A stretch of DNA of 49,473 nt from an uncultured Oxalicibacterium sp. (lineage in GTDB: Bacteria > Pseudomonadota > Gammaproteobacteria > Burkholderiales > Burkholderiaceae_D), in NCBI RefSeq assembly GCF_913776015.1, contig NZ_CAJYMD010000070.1, positions 1-49,473 on the forward strand, in the 5' to 3' direction. This document shows, in pieces, positions 7,115 through 16,560 of this stretch (its first letter is position 1; every line of letters starts with the position of its first letter). Both the position numbers and the translations under genes were made by a program. The notes under the pieces are model-generated. The model ran no database searches, was not told the DNA's origin, and saw only the letters and a list, made by a program, of their open reading frames with translations.

Positions 7115-8074
7115 ATGACTTTCTTTTCCATTCTTTTTGCACTGCTGATCGAACAGTTGAAACCGCTGCGTGCGGACAATCCGGTCTATGCCGGTGCGCG
7201 GTCACTGGCAGCCCACATCGAACGCTCTTTCAATGCCGGGCAGGCGCAGCACGGTCGCATTGCCTGGTTGCTCATGATTGCCGCATTCGCGGTACCAGTA
7301 GCCTTGCTTTATTGGGTGGCCATCAAGCTCGGTATCCTGGCCGTGCTGTTGCTTAATGTGCTGGTGGTCTACCTGACGCTGGGTTTTCGCCATTACAGCC
7401 ATTTTTTCACTTCGATTCAACTGGCGCTGAACAATGGCGATGAAGCGACTGCGCGTACCTTGCTGGCCGAATGGACACGTCGCGATACGGCTGGCATGGA
7501 AGCCAACGAAGTGGCGCGTATCGCGGTGGAAACCGCGCTCGTCACCACGCATCGCAATGTTTTTGGTGTCTTTTTCTGGATGCTGACGCCGCTCGGGCCG
7601 ATTGGTGCCGTCATCTATCGTATTGCTGAATATCTGGCGCGCATTTGGAATGAGCCGGGTGTCAGTGCCGAGCGTGAAGAGTTCGGTCGTTTTGCTGCCA
7701 GAGCGTTTTACTGGATTGACTGGATTCCGGTGCGTCTGACGGCAACGGCTTTCGCCATCGTAGGCAACTTCGAGGATGCCGTTTATGCCTGGCGCAATTT
7801 TGCCGCACGCTGGCAGGACGAGGCGATCGGCATCATTCTGTCTTCCGGTGGTGGTGCTATGGGTATCCGTCTTGGCGCACCGGCAGAGAATGTAGCGGAG
7901 GTGATTCCTCCTGATGCGGCGACAGCCGATTCGCTCAATATCGAACCCGAAGCCTTAGTAGGTGAAGAGGCATCGGCAAGAGCATTGCAGAGCACAGTCG
8001 GGCTTGTCTGGCGCGCCTTGCTGCTGTGGATGGCATTGGTATTGTTGTTGTCGATTGCTAAATGGCTGGGCTGA
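7115..8074 (+). CDS. CobD/CbiB-family membrane protein
   Basis: A 319-residue integral-membrane protein resembling adenosylcobinamide-phosphate synthase (CobD/CbiB). Transmembrane segments lie at about 48-68, 70-92, 148-170 and at the C terminus (ALLLWMALVLLLSIAKWLG). Family-like motifs include PLGPIGAVIYRIAEYLARIW and FYWIDWIPVRLTATAFAIVGNFEDAVYAW, the second corresponding to the WIPARLT region of CbiB. There are no cobalamin genes nearby and no cobalamin riboswitch is visible, so the enzymatic role is doubtful; it may be a paralogue with another amine or nucleotide-linked membrane substrate. Start supported by AGGG upstream. Confidence 0.75.
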   Translation: MTFFSILFALLIEQLKPLRADNPVYAGARSLAAHIERSFNAGQAQHGRIAWLLMIAAFAVPVALLYWVAIKLGILAVLLLNVLVVYLTLGFRHYSHFFTSIQLALNNGDEATARTLLAEWTRRDTAGMEANEVARIAVETALVTTHRNVFGVFFWMLTPLGPIGAVIYRIAEYLARIWNEPGVSAEREEFGRFAARAFYWIDWIPVRLTATAFAIVGNFEDAVYAWRNFAARWQDEAIGIILSSGGGAMGIRLGAPAENVAEVIPPDAATADSLNIEPEALVGEEASARALQSTVGLVWRALLLWMALVLLLSIAKWLG

Positions 8075-8272
8075 GTCGTCGGCTCTCTCCGCCGTGTCTT
8101 GCTTCGTGCAGCATTGTTGTTTTTGATGTTTACCGAAGACGCGGTAAGCATCATTTACTTATCAAAAGACAGCAAATAAGTTACCCTACGGCAATAATTT
8201 TTTCTTGCTTGTCCACGACTACGGTTTCTCCTACCACGCTTTCCATTGCGGAAACGGCTCTAACACCCACTG

Positions 8273-11140
8273 ATGCGACGTAGTCATTCACCTCTGTCGA
8301 TCGCAGCCTTGCTGACCCTGATAATCGGTTTGCTGATCAGTGCCATTCTGTTTGCCGCGTTGCGCAGACTGGAACATGACACGGTCGAGCTGGAGTTCCA
8401 GCAGCGTGCGAAAGTGCGTGTGGCCGCAATTCAGGATGGCTTCGAAGGCTCACTGGATGTGCTGAAAGATATCAATCAGCTTTTCGTGACATTTGGCGAC
8501 GTTAGTCGCGAGCAGTTCAAGATCTTTTCTGCCCCCCTGCTGCAGCGGCATCCTTATATTCAGGCCCTGAATTACCATCGCATCCTTTCAGATGCCGAGC
8601 GTGAGTCGTATGAAGATGAAATGCGCAAACAGTATCCGGATTTTGCGATTCGTGATCGCAAGGGTGATGGCTTGGAGACTTCGTCGCGACGACCGGAATA
8701 TCGTGTTGTTGATTATGTGGAGCCTATGGTGGGCAATGAGCAGGCGCTGGGTTTCGATGCAGGAAACTCCTCTTTTCAATCTGCGGCCATGCAACGCGCC
8801 ATCGATACTGGCAAGCCGTCTGCCACGACGTTGCTGCCGTTGGTACAAAAATCCGGTTCTGAACGAGGCTTTATTGTCTTAATGCCTATCTACCGACCAG
8901 GTGCGGCATTGCCCAACGTGGCCTCGCGTCGCGCTGCCGTGATTGGCGACACTGCTGCCGTGTTCTCCGCTAGCGATCTGATCCTGAAATCTCTGCTGGC
9001 AGACAACTATCTGATCGCGTCCGATCATCAGGAAGACATCAACATCAGTGTGTATGCTTCCGCCAACATTGATTCACAACATCTCGTGTTCGGCAACGGC
9101 CTGCTGTCCAACGAGGCGCCGTCCTTGCCGGTCTTGCCGAAATGGTTGATTTACGATCAACCGGAGCCTTATGTCCGCGCATTCGATGTCGCAGGCGAAA
9201 CGTGGAGCGTCGTGGTATCGACCCCGGCAACGTCGTTCACCGACAGGAATAGCGATGCATTTTGGGCGTTATTGACGGGCATCTTGTTCTCCTTGTGCGC
9301 AGCGTTCTACATGCAGACTATCGTCACGCGTTCGCGCCGCATTCAGACGCTGGTTGAAGAGCGCACCATGCAACTGCGTTCGGTAAATCAGGATTTGGTT
9401 GCCGATATCGCCGCACGTCGTCATGCCGAGCAGGAGCTGCAACTGCGCGAACGTGCCATTGAAGCCAGCGCGAATGCCATCATCATCACGAGTGCGGTGG
9501 CGCCTAAATATGGCATCGAATATGTCAATCCGGCCTTCGAGCGCATAACGGGGTATTCGGCAGCGGAAGTCCTTGGACGTAACATCGGGTTCCTGTGGCG
9601 CAAGGATGATGAGCAACCCGGTATCGAGGAGCTGCGTGCCTGCGCGCAAGAACAACGTGAAGGGCATGCTGTGATGCGCAACTATCGCAAGGACGGCTCG
9701 CTGCTGTGGAGCGATATGTATGTTGCGCCAGTTCGCGATGATTTCGACCAGATTAGTCATTTCGTGATCGCGCATTACGACATCACCGCGACCAAACGTT
9801 ACGAATCTGAACTCGAATTCCAGACCAACCGAGATGCGTTGACCGGTCTTGCCAATCGCACCTTGTTGCGCGATCGTCTGGGGCAGGCCATTTCCTATGC
9901 CAATCGTTACAACCATCCGATCTGGGTATTGTTCATCGATCTGGATCGCTTCAAGTTCGTCAACGACACCCTGGGCCATCAAGCCGGTGATGCCTTGCTG
10001 AAGGCTGTCGCGACGCGCATGTGCGACGCCCTGCGCGATACCGATACCATCTCGCGCATGGGCGGGGATGAATTCGTTGTTGTGCTGCCTGAACGCATGG
10101 ATTCCGGCTTGTCCACCAGCATCGTGCAGCGCATTATGGAAGCGATTGCGCAGCCGCTGACCATCGAGGGGCATGAGTTTTTCATCAGCAGCAGTATCGG
10201 TGTCGCGGTGTATCCGGCGGATGGCGATACCCCTGAAACGCTGATTAAGCATGCCGATATCGCGATGTACCGCGCGAAGGAAATCGGTCGCAACAATTTC
10301 CAGTTCTATACCTCCGAAATGAACGAGCGCGCGCTCGAACGTTTGCGTCTCGAAGGTGATCTGCGTCTGGCCATCGAGCGTAACGAATTCCTGCTTTACT
10401 ATCAGCCGCAGGTTGATTTGTGTACCGGCCGCATCATCGGGGTGGAAGCGCTGATTCGCTGGCAGCATCCGGAACTAGGCATGGTGCCACCAGGCCGCTT
10501 CATCAGCCTGGCCGAGGAAATGGGGCTGATTGTGCCGATTGGCAATTGGGTTATTCGTGAAGCCTGCCGTCAGAGCAAGGCATGGTTGGAAGCAGGCTTG
10601 TCGGAAGTGCGCACCGCGGTCAATCTATCGGCTCGTCAGTTTACCCAGCATGATCTCGTTCAATCGATTCGCGATGCCATGCAGGCGGTTGACTTACCAC
10701 CAACCTGCCTCGAAATCGAACTCACGGAAAGTCTGGTCATGGCCGATGTGGAGCACGCAATCGGCATCCTGCGCGACATGAAGGCCTTGGGCGTACAGCT
10801 TTCCATTGATGACTTCGGTACCGGCTATTCCAGTCTTAGCTACCTCAAGCGCTTCCCTATCGATGTCCTCAAGATCGATCGTTCCTTCGTCAATGACATT
10901 ACTACCGATCCTGACGACGCCGCGATCGTTACCTCCATCATTTCGTTGGCGCACAGCTTGCGTCTGCAGGTGATTGCGGAAGGAGTTGAAACGGCCGAAC
11001 AACTGGCTTATCTGCACCAGAACGGCTGCGACCAAATGCAGGGCTACTTCTTCAGTCCGCCTGTCACGGCCCAGGAGATGACGCGCATGCTGCGCGACGG
11101 ACACGGACTGACGCTCGATAGCGGTACGCTAACTTCCTGA
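8273..11140 (+). CDS. CHASE-PAS-GGDEF-EAL c-di-GMP signalling protein
   Basis: A 955-residue membrane sensor controlling cyclic di-GMP. Order: TM1 (about 9-29), periplasmic CHASE domain (about 40-275, with YHRILSDAERESYE and RPEYRVVDYVEP), TM2 (about 325-345), short coiled coil, PAS/PAC (about 395-515, ending HYDITATKRYE), GGDEF (about 520-690) with RMGGDEFVVVL, and EAL (about 705-950) with GVEALIRWQHP, plus the ELTES and DDFGTGYSSL metal and catalytic stretches. Both active sites look intact, so it could be bifunctional, although one domain is often dominant in such hybrids. It stands alone with 198 bp upstream. Given pili and fimbriae elsewhere in the window, a role in sessility is plausible but inferred. 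Confidence 0.9.
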   Translation: MRRSHSPLSIAALLTLIIGLLISAILFAALRRLEHDTVELEFQQRAKVRVAAIQDGFEGSLDVLKDINQLFVTFGDVSREQFKIFSAPLLQRHPYIQALNYHRILSDAERESYEDEMRKQYPDFAIRDRKGDGLETSSRRPEYRVVDYVEPMVGNEQALGFDAGNSSFQSAAMQRAIDTGKPSATTLLPLVQKSGSERGFIVLMPIYRPGAALPNVASRRAAVIGDTAAVFSASDLILKSLLADNYLIASDHQEDINISVYASANIDSQHLVFGNGLLSNEAPSLPVLPKWLIYDQPEPYVRAFDVAGETWSVVVSTPATSFTDRNSDAFWALLTGILFSLCAAFYMQTIVTRSRRIQTLVEERTMQLRSVNQDLVADIAARRHAEQELQLRERAIEASANAIIITSAVAPKYGIEYVNPAFERITGYSAAEVLGRNIGFLWRKDDEQPGIEELRACAQEQREGHAVMRNYRKDGSLLWSDMYVAPVRDDFDQISHFVIAHYDITATKRYESELEFQTNRDALTGLANRTLLRDRLGQAISYANRYNHPIWVLFIDLDRFKFVNDTLGHQAGDALLKAVATRMCDALRDTDTISRMGGDEFVVVLPERMDSGLSTSIVQRIMEAIAQPLTIEGHEFFISSSIGVAVYPADGDTPETLIKHADIAMYRAKEIGRNNFQFYTSEMNERALERLRLEGDLRLAIERNEFLLYYQPQVDLCTGRIIGVEALIRWQHPELGMVPPGRFISLAEEMGLIVPIGNWVIREACRQSKAWLEAGLSEVRTAVNLSARQFTQHDLVQSIRDAMQAVDLPPTCLEIELTESLVMADVEHAIGILRDMKALGVQLSIDDFGTGYSSLSYLKRFPIDVLKIDRSFVNDITTDPDDAAIVTSIISLAHSLRLQVIAEGVETAEQLAYLHQNGCDQMQGYFFSPPVTAQEMTRMLRDGHGLTLDSGTLTS

Positions 11141-11213
11141 TCATTAACAGCGGGAGCGCTGAACGCTTGCCGCTGCCATGCCATAATCGCATCTGACTTC
11201 AACGCCGGATGCC

Positions 11214-12650
11214 ATGCCAAATTACCGACTCTCTTCCCTCGTTTTTTCCTGCTCTCTCTTTTCCGGTCTGCTTTGCTTGATTCCGGCTGCGGCGCATGCT
11301 GCGCAACCCCTACCACCGGTGGTTGCCGAAGCCTTATCACGTAGTGCCATTCCCCTGCAATCGGTGGGGGCCTACGTGCAGGAAGTATCCAGCCCCAAAC
11401 CTACTGTGGCATGGAACGCAGAGGCCGGTTTCAATCCGGCTTCGACAATGAAGCTCGTGACGACCGACGCTGCGCTCGAAATGCTTGGCCCGGCCTTTGT
11501 TTGGAAAACCCGTGCCTACCTGCGTGGAACCTTGTCCGATGGTGTGCTGCAAGGCGATCTGATCATTCGCGGCGAGGGAGATCCCAAACTGGTGACAGAA
11601 CGTTTCTGGCAGTTCCTGCGACAGATTCGTGCTGCCGGCGTGCGCGAGATTCGCGGCAATCTGATTCTCGATCGCAGCCAATTCGCGACGACGGCTTACG
11701 ATGCGGGCGCATTCGATGGTTCGCCGCTGAAGCCTTACAACGTGGGTCCTGATGCCTTGCTGCTCAACTACAACGTCGTCACCATGCGCTTCATGCCGGA
11801 TGCGGTACGCGGTGTGGCGACGGTGCAGTTCGATCCGCCTGTCGCATGGACACAGACACGCATGCCCAATCTGACGAATGGTGCCTGTGGCGATTGGCAG
11901 GGCAACCTACAACCGCAATTCCAGCCGGATGGCGTCCGTTTTAGTGGTGGTTATCCGGCTTCGTGCGGCGAAAAAATCTGGTACATCCATCCTTACCGTC
12001 TGAATCCCAACGATTACTTTGGTCAGGTTTTTCGCCAATTGTGGCGTGATGTCGGCGGCAGCTTCAGCGGTAATGTCGTGGACGGTACCACGCCGCCCGA
12101 TGCGCGCCAGATCGTGGAATGGCAATCGCCATCTTTGCCGGAAATCGTGCGTGATATCAACAAGTTCAGCAACAACGTCATGGCGCGCCATTTGTTGCTG
12201 ACAATCGCTGCACAGCACGGCAATGTGCCGGCGACACCGCAGTTCGGCGTCAATCTGGTGCGGGCGTGGCTGAACCGCAAAGGCATCGATACCGACAAGC
12301 TGGTCATCGAAAACGGTTCGGGGCTTTCACGTACCGAGCAGATCACGCCGGAAGAAATGGGCCGCATGCTGGTGGCAGCGTACCAATCACCGGTGATGGC
12401 CGAGTTCATCGCCTCCATGCCGATCGTGGGACTGGATGGCACCATGCGTCGTCGTCTGGTTAATGACGACGTGGCAGGGCGTGCGCATATCAAGACCGGT
12501 TCGCTCGATGGTGTGCGTTCTGTGGCTGGCTATGTGCAAGCCATCTCAGGCCGTCGCTATGCAGTCGTTTGCATCATCAACGATAGTCGTGCCGAGGCAG
12601 GGCGGGCTGCGCAGGATGCCTTCCTGCAGTGGGTCTATGAAAACGGTTGA
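11214..12650 (+). CDS. dacB: D-alanyl-D-alanine carboxypeptidase/endopeptidase PBP4
   Basis: A 478-residue class C low-molecular-mass penicillin-binding protein, periplasmic after a signal peptide ending AHA-AQP. The three active-site motifs are present: SxxK as STMK (NPASTMKLVTT, about residue 76), SxN as SNN (INKFSNNVMARH, about 320) and KTG as HIKTGSLDG (about 425). It hydrolyses peptidoglycan cross-links and terminal D-Ala. Length is normal for DacB. It is monocistronic, ending at a strong terminator (12690). Confidence 0.93.
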   Translation: MPNYRLSSLVFSCSLFSGLLCLIPAAAHAAQPLPPVVAEALSRSAIPLQSVGAYVQEVSSPKPTVAWNAEAGFNPASTMKLVTTDAALEMLGPAFVWKTRAYLRGTLSDGVLQGDLIIRGEGDPKLVTERFWQFLRQIRAAGVREIRGNLILDRSQFATTAYDAGAFDGSPLKPYNVGPDALLLNYNVVTMRFMPDAVRGVATVQFDPPVAWTQTRMPNLTNGACGDWQGNLQPQFQPDGVRFSGGYPASCGEKIWYIHPYRLNPNDYFGQVFRQLWRDVGGSFSGNVVDGTTPPDARQIVEWQSPSLPEIVRDINKFSNNVMARHLLLTIAAQHGNVPATPQFGVNLVRAWLNRKGIDTDKLVIENGSGLSRTEQITPEEMGRMLVAAYQSPVMAEFIASMPIVGLDGTMRRRLVNDDVAGRAHIKTGSLDGVRSVAGYVQAISGRRYAVVCIINDSRAEAGRAAQDAFLQWVYENG

Positions 12651-12689
12651 GCAAGCAGCAAGCCTGATTGATCGAACGCTTTCTCATGA

Positions 12690-12732
12690 AAAACGCGATG
12701 TGCGCATGCAGCGACACATCGCGTTTTGTTTT
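12690..12732 (+). terminator. Terminator after dacB
   Basis: A 13-bp perfect stem AAAACGCGATGTG / CACATCGCGTTTT (12690-12702 and 12715-12727) with a 12-base loop and a T-rich tail (TTTTGTTTT). It lies 40 bp after the dacB stop. The remaining sequence to 12913 shows no gene. Confidence 0.8.
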
Positions 12733-12913
12733 GGCAGAGCATTTGTAGCGCAATCTGGAACGCGTCAATGCTCGATTCAGACTGGCTGGTACACACGGCA
12801 ATTGCTTTGCAGGCTTGTCAGATGCGCTGCTAGCAAGTCTGTCTCACGGGCAGTCAGCACATGATACGGCTGCCTCGGTCCTTATATTCGACTCTGAATG
12901 AGTGCACAGACCT

Positions 12914-13417
12914 TCAAAGAATGATGGGTGCGTCGGAGAGTTGGTTGCGCGGCGTGTAGCCGAGGGCATGGCGTTCGGGGAAGTGTCGGGCCAGCACATT
13001 GTTCAGATGCCGAATGCCTGCCAGCACGCCATCGTGATATTCCCCGTTTGCGAAAGCCTGCGTCATGTGGTGGCAGGCAGCCTGCCACTCCTGCGTCGGC
13101 ATGCAGCAGGCAATGCCGCGATCGACCACGATTTCCACCTGATGATCGGCCAGGTTGATGTACAGCAGAATGCCGCAGTTTTCTTCGGTATCCCAAATTC
13201 GGTAGTGACTGAACAGTTCATGCGCGCGGTCGCGTGCACTGCGGCGTTCCAGAATGTCGTTCAAGGGAAGGGCGGGTTCGATGATCACGCGCAGTTCGGC
13301 TCGGTGCGTACGTTCGCCTTCCGTAATGGCTGACTTGATCGCTTGCAGTGTGGCACAAGGAAACGCCTTGCGGCCGGAAGCCTGTGTGCTGAAAAGGTGA
13401 CGGAAAAGACGTTTCAT
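12914..13417 (-). CDS. TPM-domain protein without signal peptide
   Basis: A 167-residue TPM-domain (TLP18.3/Psb32/MOLO-1) protein. The core shows ITEGERTHRAELRVIIEPALP, then RARELFSHYRIWDTEENCGILLYINL-type sequence (here RDRAHELFSHYRIWDTEENCGILLYINLADHQVEIVVDRGI in segments) and a final helix. Unlike its upstream neighbour it has no secretion signal or Gly tail, so it may be cytoplasmic or peripheral. The start at 13417 is chosen because GAGG lies seven bases upstream; an ATG at 13432 would overlap the previous gene. It is the third gene of the lemA-TPM-TPM operon, with a 8-bp gap to the gene before it. Role unknown; lemA/TPM pairs are linked to envelope homeostasis. Confidence 0.8.
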   Translation of the reverse strand: MKRLFRHLFSTQASGRKAFPCATLQAIKSAITEGERTHRAELRVIIEPALPLNDILERRSARDRAHELFSHYRIWDTEENCGILLYINLADHQVEIVVDRGIACCMPTQEWQAACHHMTQAFANGEYHDGVLAGIRHLNNVLARHFPERHALGYTPRNQLSDAPIIL

Positions 13418-13425
13418 GTTCGTCC

Positions 13426-14256
13426 TCACCAATTTCCCGAGGCGCCGCCGCCATCGAAGCCGCCACCGCCACCCGAGAAACCGCCTCCGCCGGAAAATCC
13501 CCCCCCACCATCAAAGCTGCCGCCAAAACCGCCAGAATGACGATTGGCAATGGTGCTGCCAAGGATCACGCCAGCTGCCTGGCCCCAGTCATCGCTGCGA
13601 TGCGTGCGCAGGCGCGGGCCGCCACCACCGCGATGCCGCATGAAAATCACAATGATGAAGAAGCCGAAAACGACAAAGGGAAGCAGGGTGTCAAACCAGC
13701 CGGAACTTGCGGCCGCCGCGGCTTGCCCGCCACGCTGGTTTTGCGGTGGGGTGAAGGTTTCCTGATCGAGCAGGCCGGTGATGGCCGTCACGCCGGCAGC
13801 GAGACCGCCGTAGAAATCGTTTTGCCGGAAGTGCGGTGCAATCACATCCTGCAACACGCGTTTGGATTGCGCATCGGTCAGCACGCCCTGTACGCCACGC
13901 CCGGTTTCGATACGCAGGCGGCCTGCTGCGTTCGAATTGCCTTTGGCGACGAGCAGCAGCACGCCGTCATCAACACCCTTGCGCCCTAGCTTCCACGCAT
14001 CTGTCACGCGGATGCTGTATTGCTCGATGGTTTCCGGCTCAGTCGAATGCACGAGCAAAATCGCGATCTGGTTACCGGTGCGCTGCTCGTATTCGGCCAG
14101 CACGTTTTCCAGCGCGTTGCGCTGGCCGATATTGAGCATGCCGATCTGATCGGTCACGCGCGCTTCTAATGGCGGCACGGCGAGAAACTGCTGCGCCCAA
14201 GCAGGAAGGCACAGGCACAGCAGCAGACCGGTCAGCAGGGAACGCAGGTGTTTCAT
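13426..14256 (-). CDS. Exported TPM-domain protein with glycine-rich tail (YgcG-like)
   Basis: A 276-residue YgcG-type protein: signal peptide (LLTGLLLCLCLPAWA), TPM domain about 28-165 (PLEARVTDQIGMLNIGQRNALE, QIAILLVHSTEPETIEQYSIRV, WKLGRKGVDDGVLLLVAK, IETGRGVQGVLTD), a transmembrane helix about 188-208 (LLPFVVFGFFIIVIFM) and a Gly/Phe/Ser-rich tail. The tail codons include an unbroken run of eight G (C8 on the plus strand, 13499-13506), a possible slippage site. Gene order lemA, this gene, then the second TPM gene is common in proteobacteria. Confidence 0.88.
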   Translation of the reverse strand: MKHLRSLLTGLLLCLCLPAWAQQFLAVPPLEARVTDQIGMLNIGQRNALENVLAEYEQRTGNQIAILLVHSTEPETIEQYSIRVTDAWKLGRKGVDDGVLLLVAKGNSNAAGRLRIETGRGVQGVLTDAQSKRVLQDVIAPHFRQNDFYGGLAAGVTAITGLLDQETFTPPQNQRGGQAAAAASSGWFDTLLPFVVFGFFIIVIFMRHRGGGGPRLRTHRSDDWGQAAGVILGSTIANRHSGGFGGSFDGGGGFSGGGGFSGGGGGFDGGGASGNW

Positions 14257-14274
14257 GGCGAGTAAGGGTTTTGC

Positions 14275-14868
14275 TTACTTACCGAACTCGACCTTCGGCG
14301 GAGCCGAAATCGCTTTTTCGTTTTCTACCGTGAACGATGGCTTGACCGGATAACCGAATACCTTGGCCGTCAGATTGGTCGGGAAGCTGCGTGCCAGCAC
14401 GTTGTAATCCTGCACTGCAGCGATGTAGCGTTGGCGTGCCACGGTGATGCGGTTTTCCGTACCTTCGAGCTGCGATTGCAGATCGCGGAAACTGGTGTCG
14501 GCTTTGAGTTGCGGATAGTTTTCCGAAATTGCCATCAGGCGCGACAGGGCCGAAGACAGTTCACCCTGCAATTGCTGGAATTTCGCCAGACTCTGCGGAT
14601 CGTTCAGCACTTCCGGCGTGATCTGGAAGCTGGTGGCAGCCGCACGGGCCTTGGTCACGGCCTCCAGCGTTTCGCGCTCGTGCGAGGCATAACCCTTGAC
14701 GGTGTTGACCAGATTCGGAATCAGGTCGGCACGGCGCTGGTACTGGTTCACGACTTCGCCCCAGGCCGCCTTGGTAGCTTCGTCCTTGGCCTGGAAGTCG
14801 TTATAGCCGCAGGCGCTGAGCATGCTGGCGAAAAGTGCGATGGCGAGCCATTTGGTGAGTTTTTGCAT
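14275..14868 (-). CDS. lemA: LemA family protein
   Basis: A 197-residue LemA homologue. The N terminus is a lipoprotein-like signal ([19 protein letters not shown], lipobox LSAC), then the helical LemA fold: [56 protein letters not shown] and [12 protein letters not shown]. The start at 14868 has AAGGA eight to ten bases upstream. A much longer in-frame opening toward 15543 overlaps pyrF and is rejected. It is the first gene of the lemA-TPM-TPM operon, divergent from pyrF. The function of bacterial LemA remains poorly defined. Confidence 0.9.
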   Translation of the reverse strand: MQKLTKWLAIALFASMLSACGYNDFQAKDEATKAAWGEVVNQYQRRADLIPNLVNTVKGYASHERETLEAVTKARAAATSFQITPEVLNDPQSLAKFQQLQGELSSALSRLMAISENYPQLKADTSFRDLQSQLEGTENRITVARQRYIAAVQDYNVLARSFPTNLTAKVFGYPVKPSFTVENEKAISAPPKVEFGK

Positions 14869-15033
14869 TTTTGTTTTTCCTTCGGCAAGAATTCGTTCGA
14901 TCCGGCAGTCTGCCATATGACATCGGCATACCGGATTTCGATCCATCATAGCGCAGCGCCGCTTTTCGTGGCGGGCAAGCAGGTGCCCATTGGGTACAAT
15001 ACCGGACATCCAAATCCGAACGTTGCCAATAGC

Positions 15034-15867
15034 ATGTCCCAGACCTTCATCGAAAAACTTTCTGCCGTTTCCGCCGCTAGCAATTCGCAATTGTGCGTTG
15101 GGCTGGACCCCGATCCTGCCAAATTCCCGCAGCATCTGCACAGCAAGCCGGATGCAATCGTGCAGTTCTGCAAGGCCATCATCGATGCCACGGCAGCCAC
15201 TGCCTGCGCCTTCAAGCCGCAGATTGCCTACTTTGCGGCCCTGCGTGCGGAAGAACAGCTCGAAGAAATCTGCAATTACCTGCGCGCTAATTATCCGGCG
15301 ATCCCGATCGTGCTCGATGCCAAGCGTGGCGATATCGGCGCGACGGCCGAACAGTACGCACGCGAAGCCTACGAGCGTTACGGTGCCGATGCCGTGACGG
15401 TAAATCCCTACATGGGCTTCGATTCGGTCGAGCCTTATCTGGAATGGAAAGATCGCGGCGTCATCATCCTGTGTCGTACCTCGAACGCGGGCGGTTCCGA
15501 TCTGCAGTTCCTGAATGTGGACGGCAAACCGCTTTATCAGCATGTAGCGAAGATGGTTGCCGAAAAGTGGAACAGGAACGGCCAGTGCGGACTGGTGGTT
15601 GGGGCGACTTTTCCGAATGAACTGGCGCAGGTACGCGCCATCGTCGGCGACATGCCGCTGTTGATTCCCGGCATTGGCGCGCAGGGTGGCGATATCAAGG
15701 CGACGGTCGAAGCGGGCCGCACGGTTGCAGGCGGCGGCATGATGATCAATTCGTCACGCGCGATTCTGTATGCAAAGCCGGATGCCGAAAAAGGCGAGGA
15801 TTTCGCGCAGGCGGCGCGGCGCGTGGCGCAGGAAACGCGCGATGCGATCAATCAGTATCGCAACTGA
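15034..15867 (+). CDS. pyrF: Orotidine-5'-phosphate decarboxylase, type 2
   Basis: A 277-residue OMP decarboxylase catalysing the last step of UMP synthesis. Characteristic stretches are LCVGLDPDP at the N terminus, [10 protein letters not shown], and the catalytic [17 protein letters not shown] (Lys-Arg-Gly-Asp), with [18 protein letters not shown] and [10 protein letters not shown] forming the phosphate-binding end of the barrel. This is the longer type 2 subfamily. Start 15034 is the family-consistent Met. A TACAAT hexamer at 14995-15000 is a possible -10 element. It is convergent with pncC and divergent from lemA. Confidence 0.95.
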   Translation: MSQTFIEKLSAVSAASNSQLCVGLDPDPAKFPQHLHSKPDAIVQFCKAIIDATAATACAFKPQIAYFAALRAEEQLEEICNYLRANYPAIPIVLDAKRGDIGATAEQYAREAYERYGADAVTVNPYMGFDSVEPYLEWKDRGVIILCRTSNAGGSDLQFLNVDGKPLYQHVAKMVAEKWNRNGQCGLVVGATFPNELAQVRAIVGDMPLLIPGIGAQGGDIKATVEAGRTVAGGGMMINSSRAILYAKPDAEKGEDFAQAARRVAQETRDAINQYRN

Positions 15868-15944
15868 TAGCGCTGTGACCTCGCAGGATAGGGCAGCTAA
15901 GTGCTGCTGAATTTGTCAGATCAGCGGATGGGCAACTGAAATCA

Positions 15945-15980
15945 AAAGCGGCGGCATCGACAAGATGGCCGCCGTTTTTC
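15945..15980. terminator. Terminator between convergent pyrF and pncC
   Basis: GCGGCGGC-ATC ... GATGGCCGCCGTTTTT: a GC-rich stem with one bulged base, a loop of about five bases and a T5 tail on the plus strand. The A run at its left side could let it act on the minus strand as well. Confidence 0.65.
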
Positions 15981-16470
15981 ATGGGCGCTGCTGTTGCAGC
16001 AAGGTCAGCAGGGTTTGTAACGCGTGGATCACGCTTTGTTCGCGCACGGCTTGGCGGTCGCCGGCAAATTCCATGCGCTGGGTCTGTACCTGATCGCCAA
16101 TCGCCCAGCCGAAATAGACGGTGCCGACGGGTTTGCCCGGCACGGCTCCATCGGGGCCGGCAATGCCGGTGGTGGAAATGGCGACTGATGCCTGGCTGTT
16201 GGCGATGGCGCCCAGACACATTGCCGCTGCGGTTTGATCGCTGACCGCGCCATGTTGCGCAAGTGTTTGTTCCGGCACTTGAAGCAGGCGCATCTTGGCC
16301 TCGTTGGAATAGGTGACAAAACCGCAGTCGAACCATGCGGAAGAGCCGGCAATCTCGGTAATCGCTTGTGCCACACCGCCGCCGGTACACGATTCGGCCG
16401 TCGCCAGCATCCATGCACGTTGCTGCAATGCCTCGCCGACTTCGGCTGCAAGTTTCACGATGACAGACAT
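15979..16470 (-). CDS. pncC: Nicotinamide-nucleotide amidohydrolase (CinA C-terminal family)
   Basis: A 163-residue single-domain CinA C-terminal protein that deamidates NMN to nicotinate mononucleotide in pyridine-nucleotide salvage. Family motifs: ATAESCTGGGVAQAIT near the N terminus (catalytic Ser of the SCTGG region), DCGFVTYSNEAK, and STTGIAGPDG with KPVGTVYFGW. The start at 16470 has AGGAG at good spacing; the in-frame ATG at 16530 lacks this. It is the last gene of thiL-pgpA-pncC, 90 bp after pgpA. Confidence 0.92.
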   Translation of the reverse strand: MSVIVKLAAEVGEALQQRAWMLATAESCTGGGVAQAITEIAGSSAWFDCGFVTYSNEAKMRLLQVPEQTLAQHGAVSDQTAAAMCLGAIANSQASVAISTTGIAGPDGAVPGKPVGTVYFGWAIGDQVQTQRMEFAGDRQAVREQSVIHALQTLLTLLQQQRP

Positions 16471-16560
16471 CACGTACTCCTGTGTTGAAACGACTGCGGT
16501 ATCAGCCATGCATGCGTTCAAAGTTTGCATCCTGCATAGGAAAGGGAGGCGTCTTGATGA

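Noticed and set aside
9269-10468. A 399-codon open frame opposite the GGDEF-EAL gene
   Set aside because: Antisense shadow of a confidently assigned protein; no ribosome site and no recognisable domain.
14869-15543. N-terminal extension of the lemA frame
   Set aside because: It runs antisense through pyrF. The lipoprotein signal and RBS support the start at 14868.
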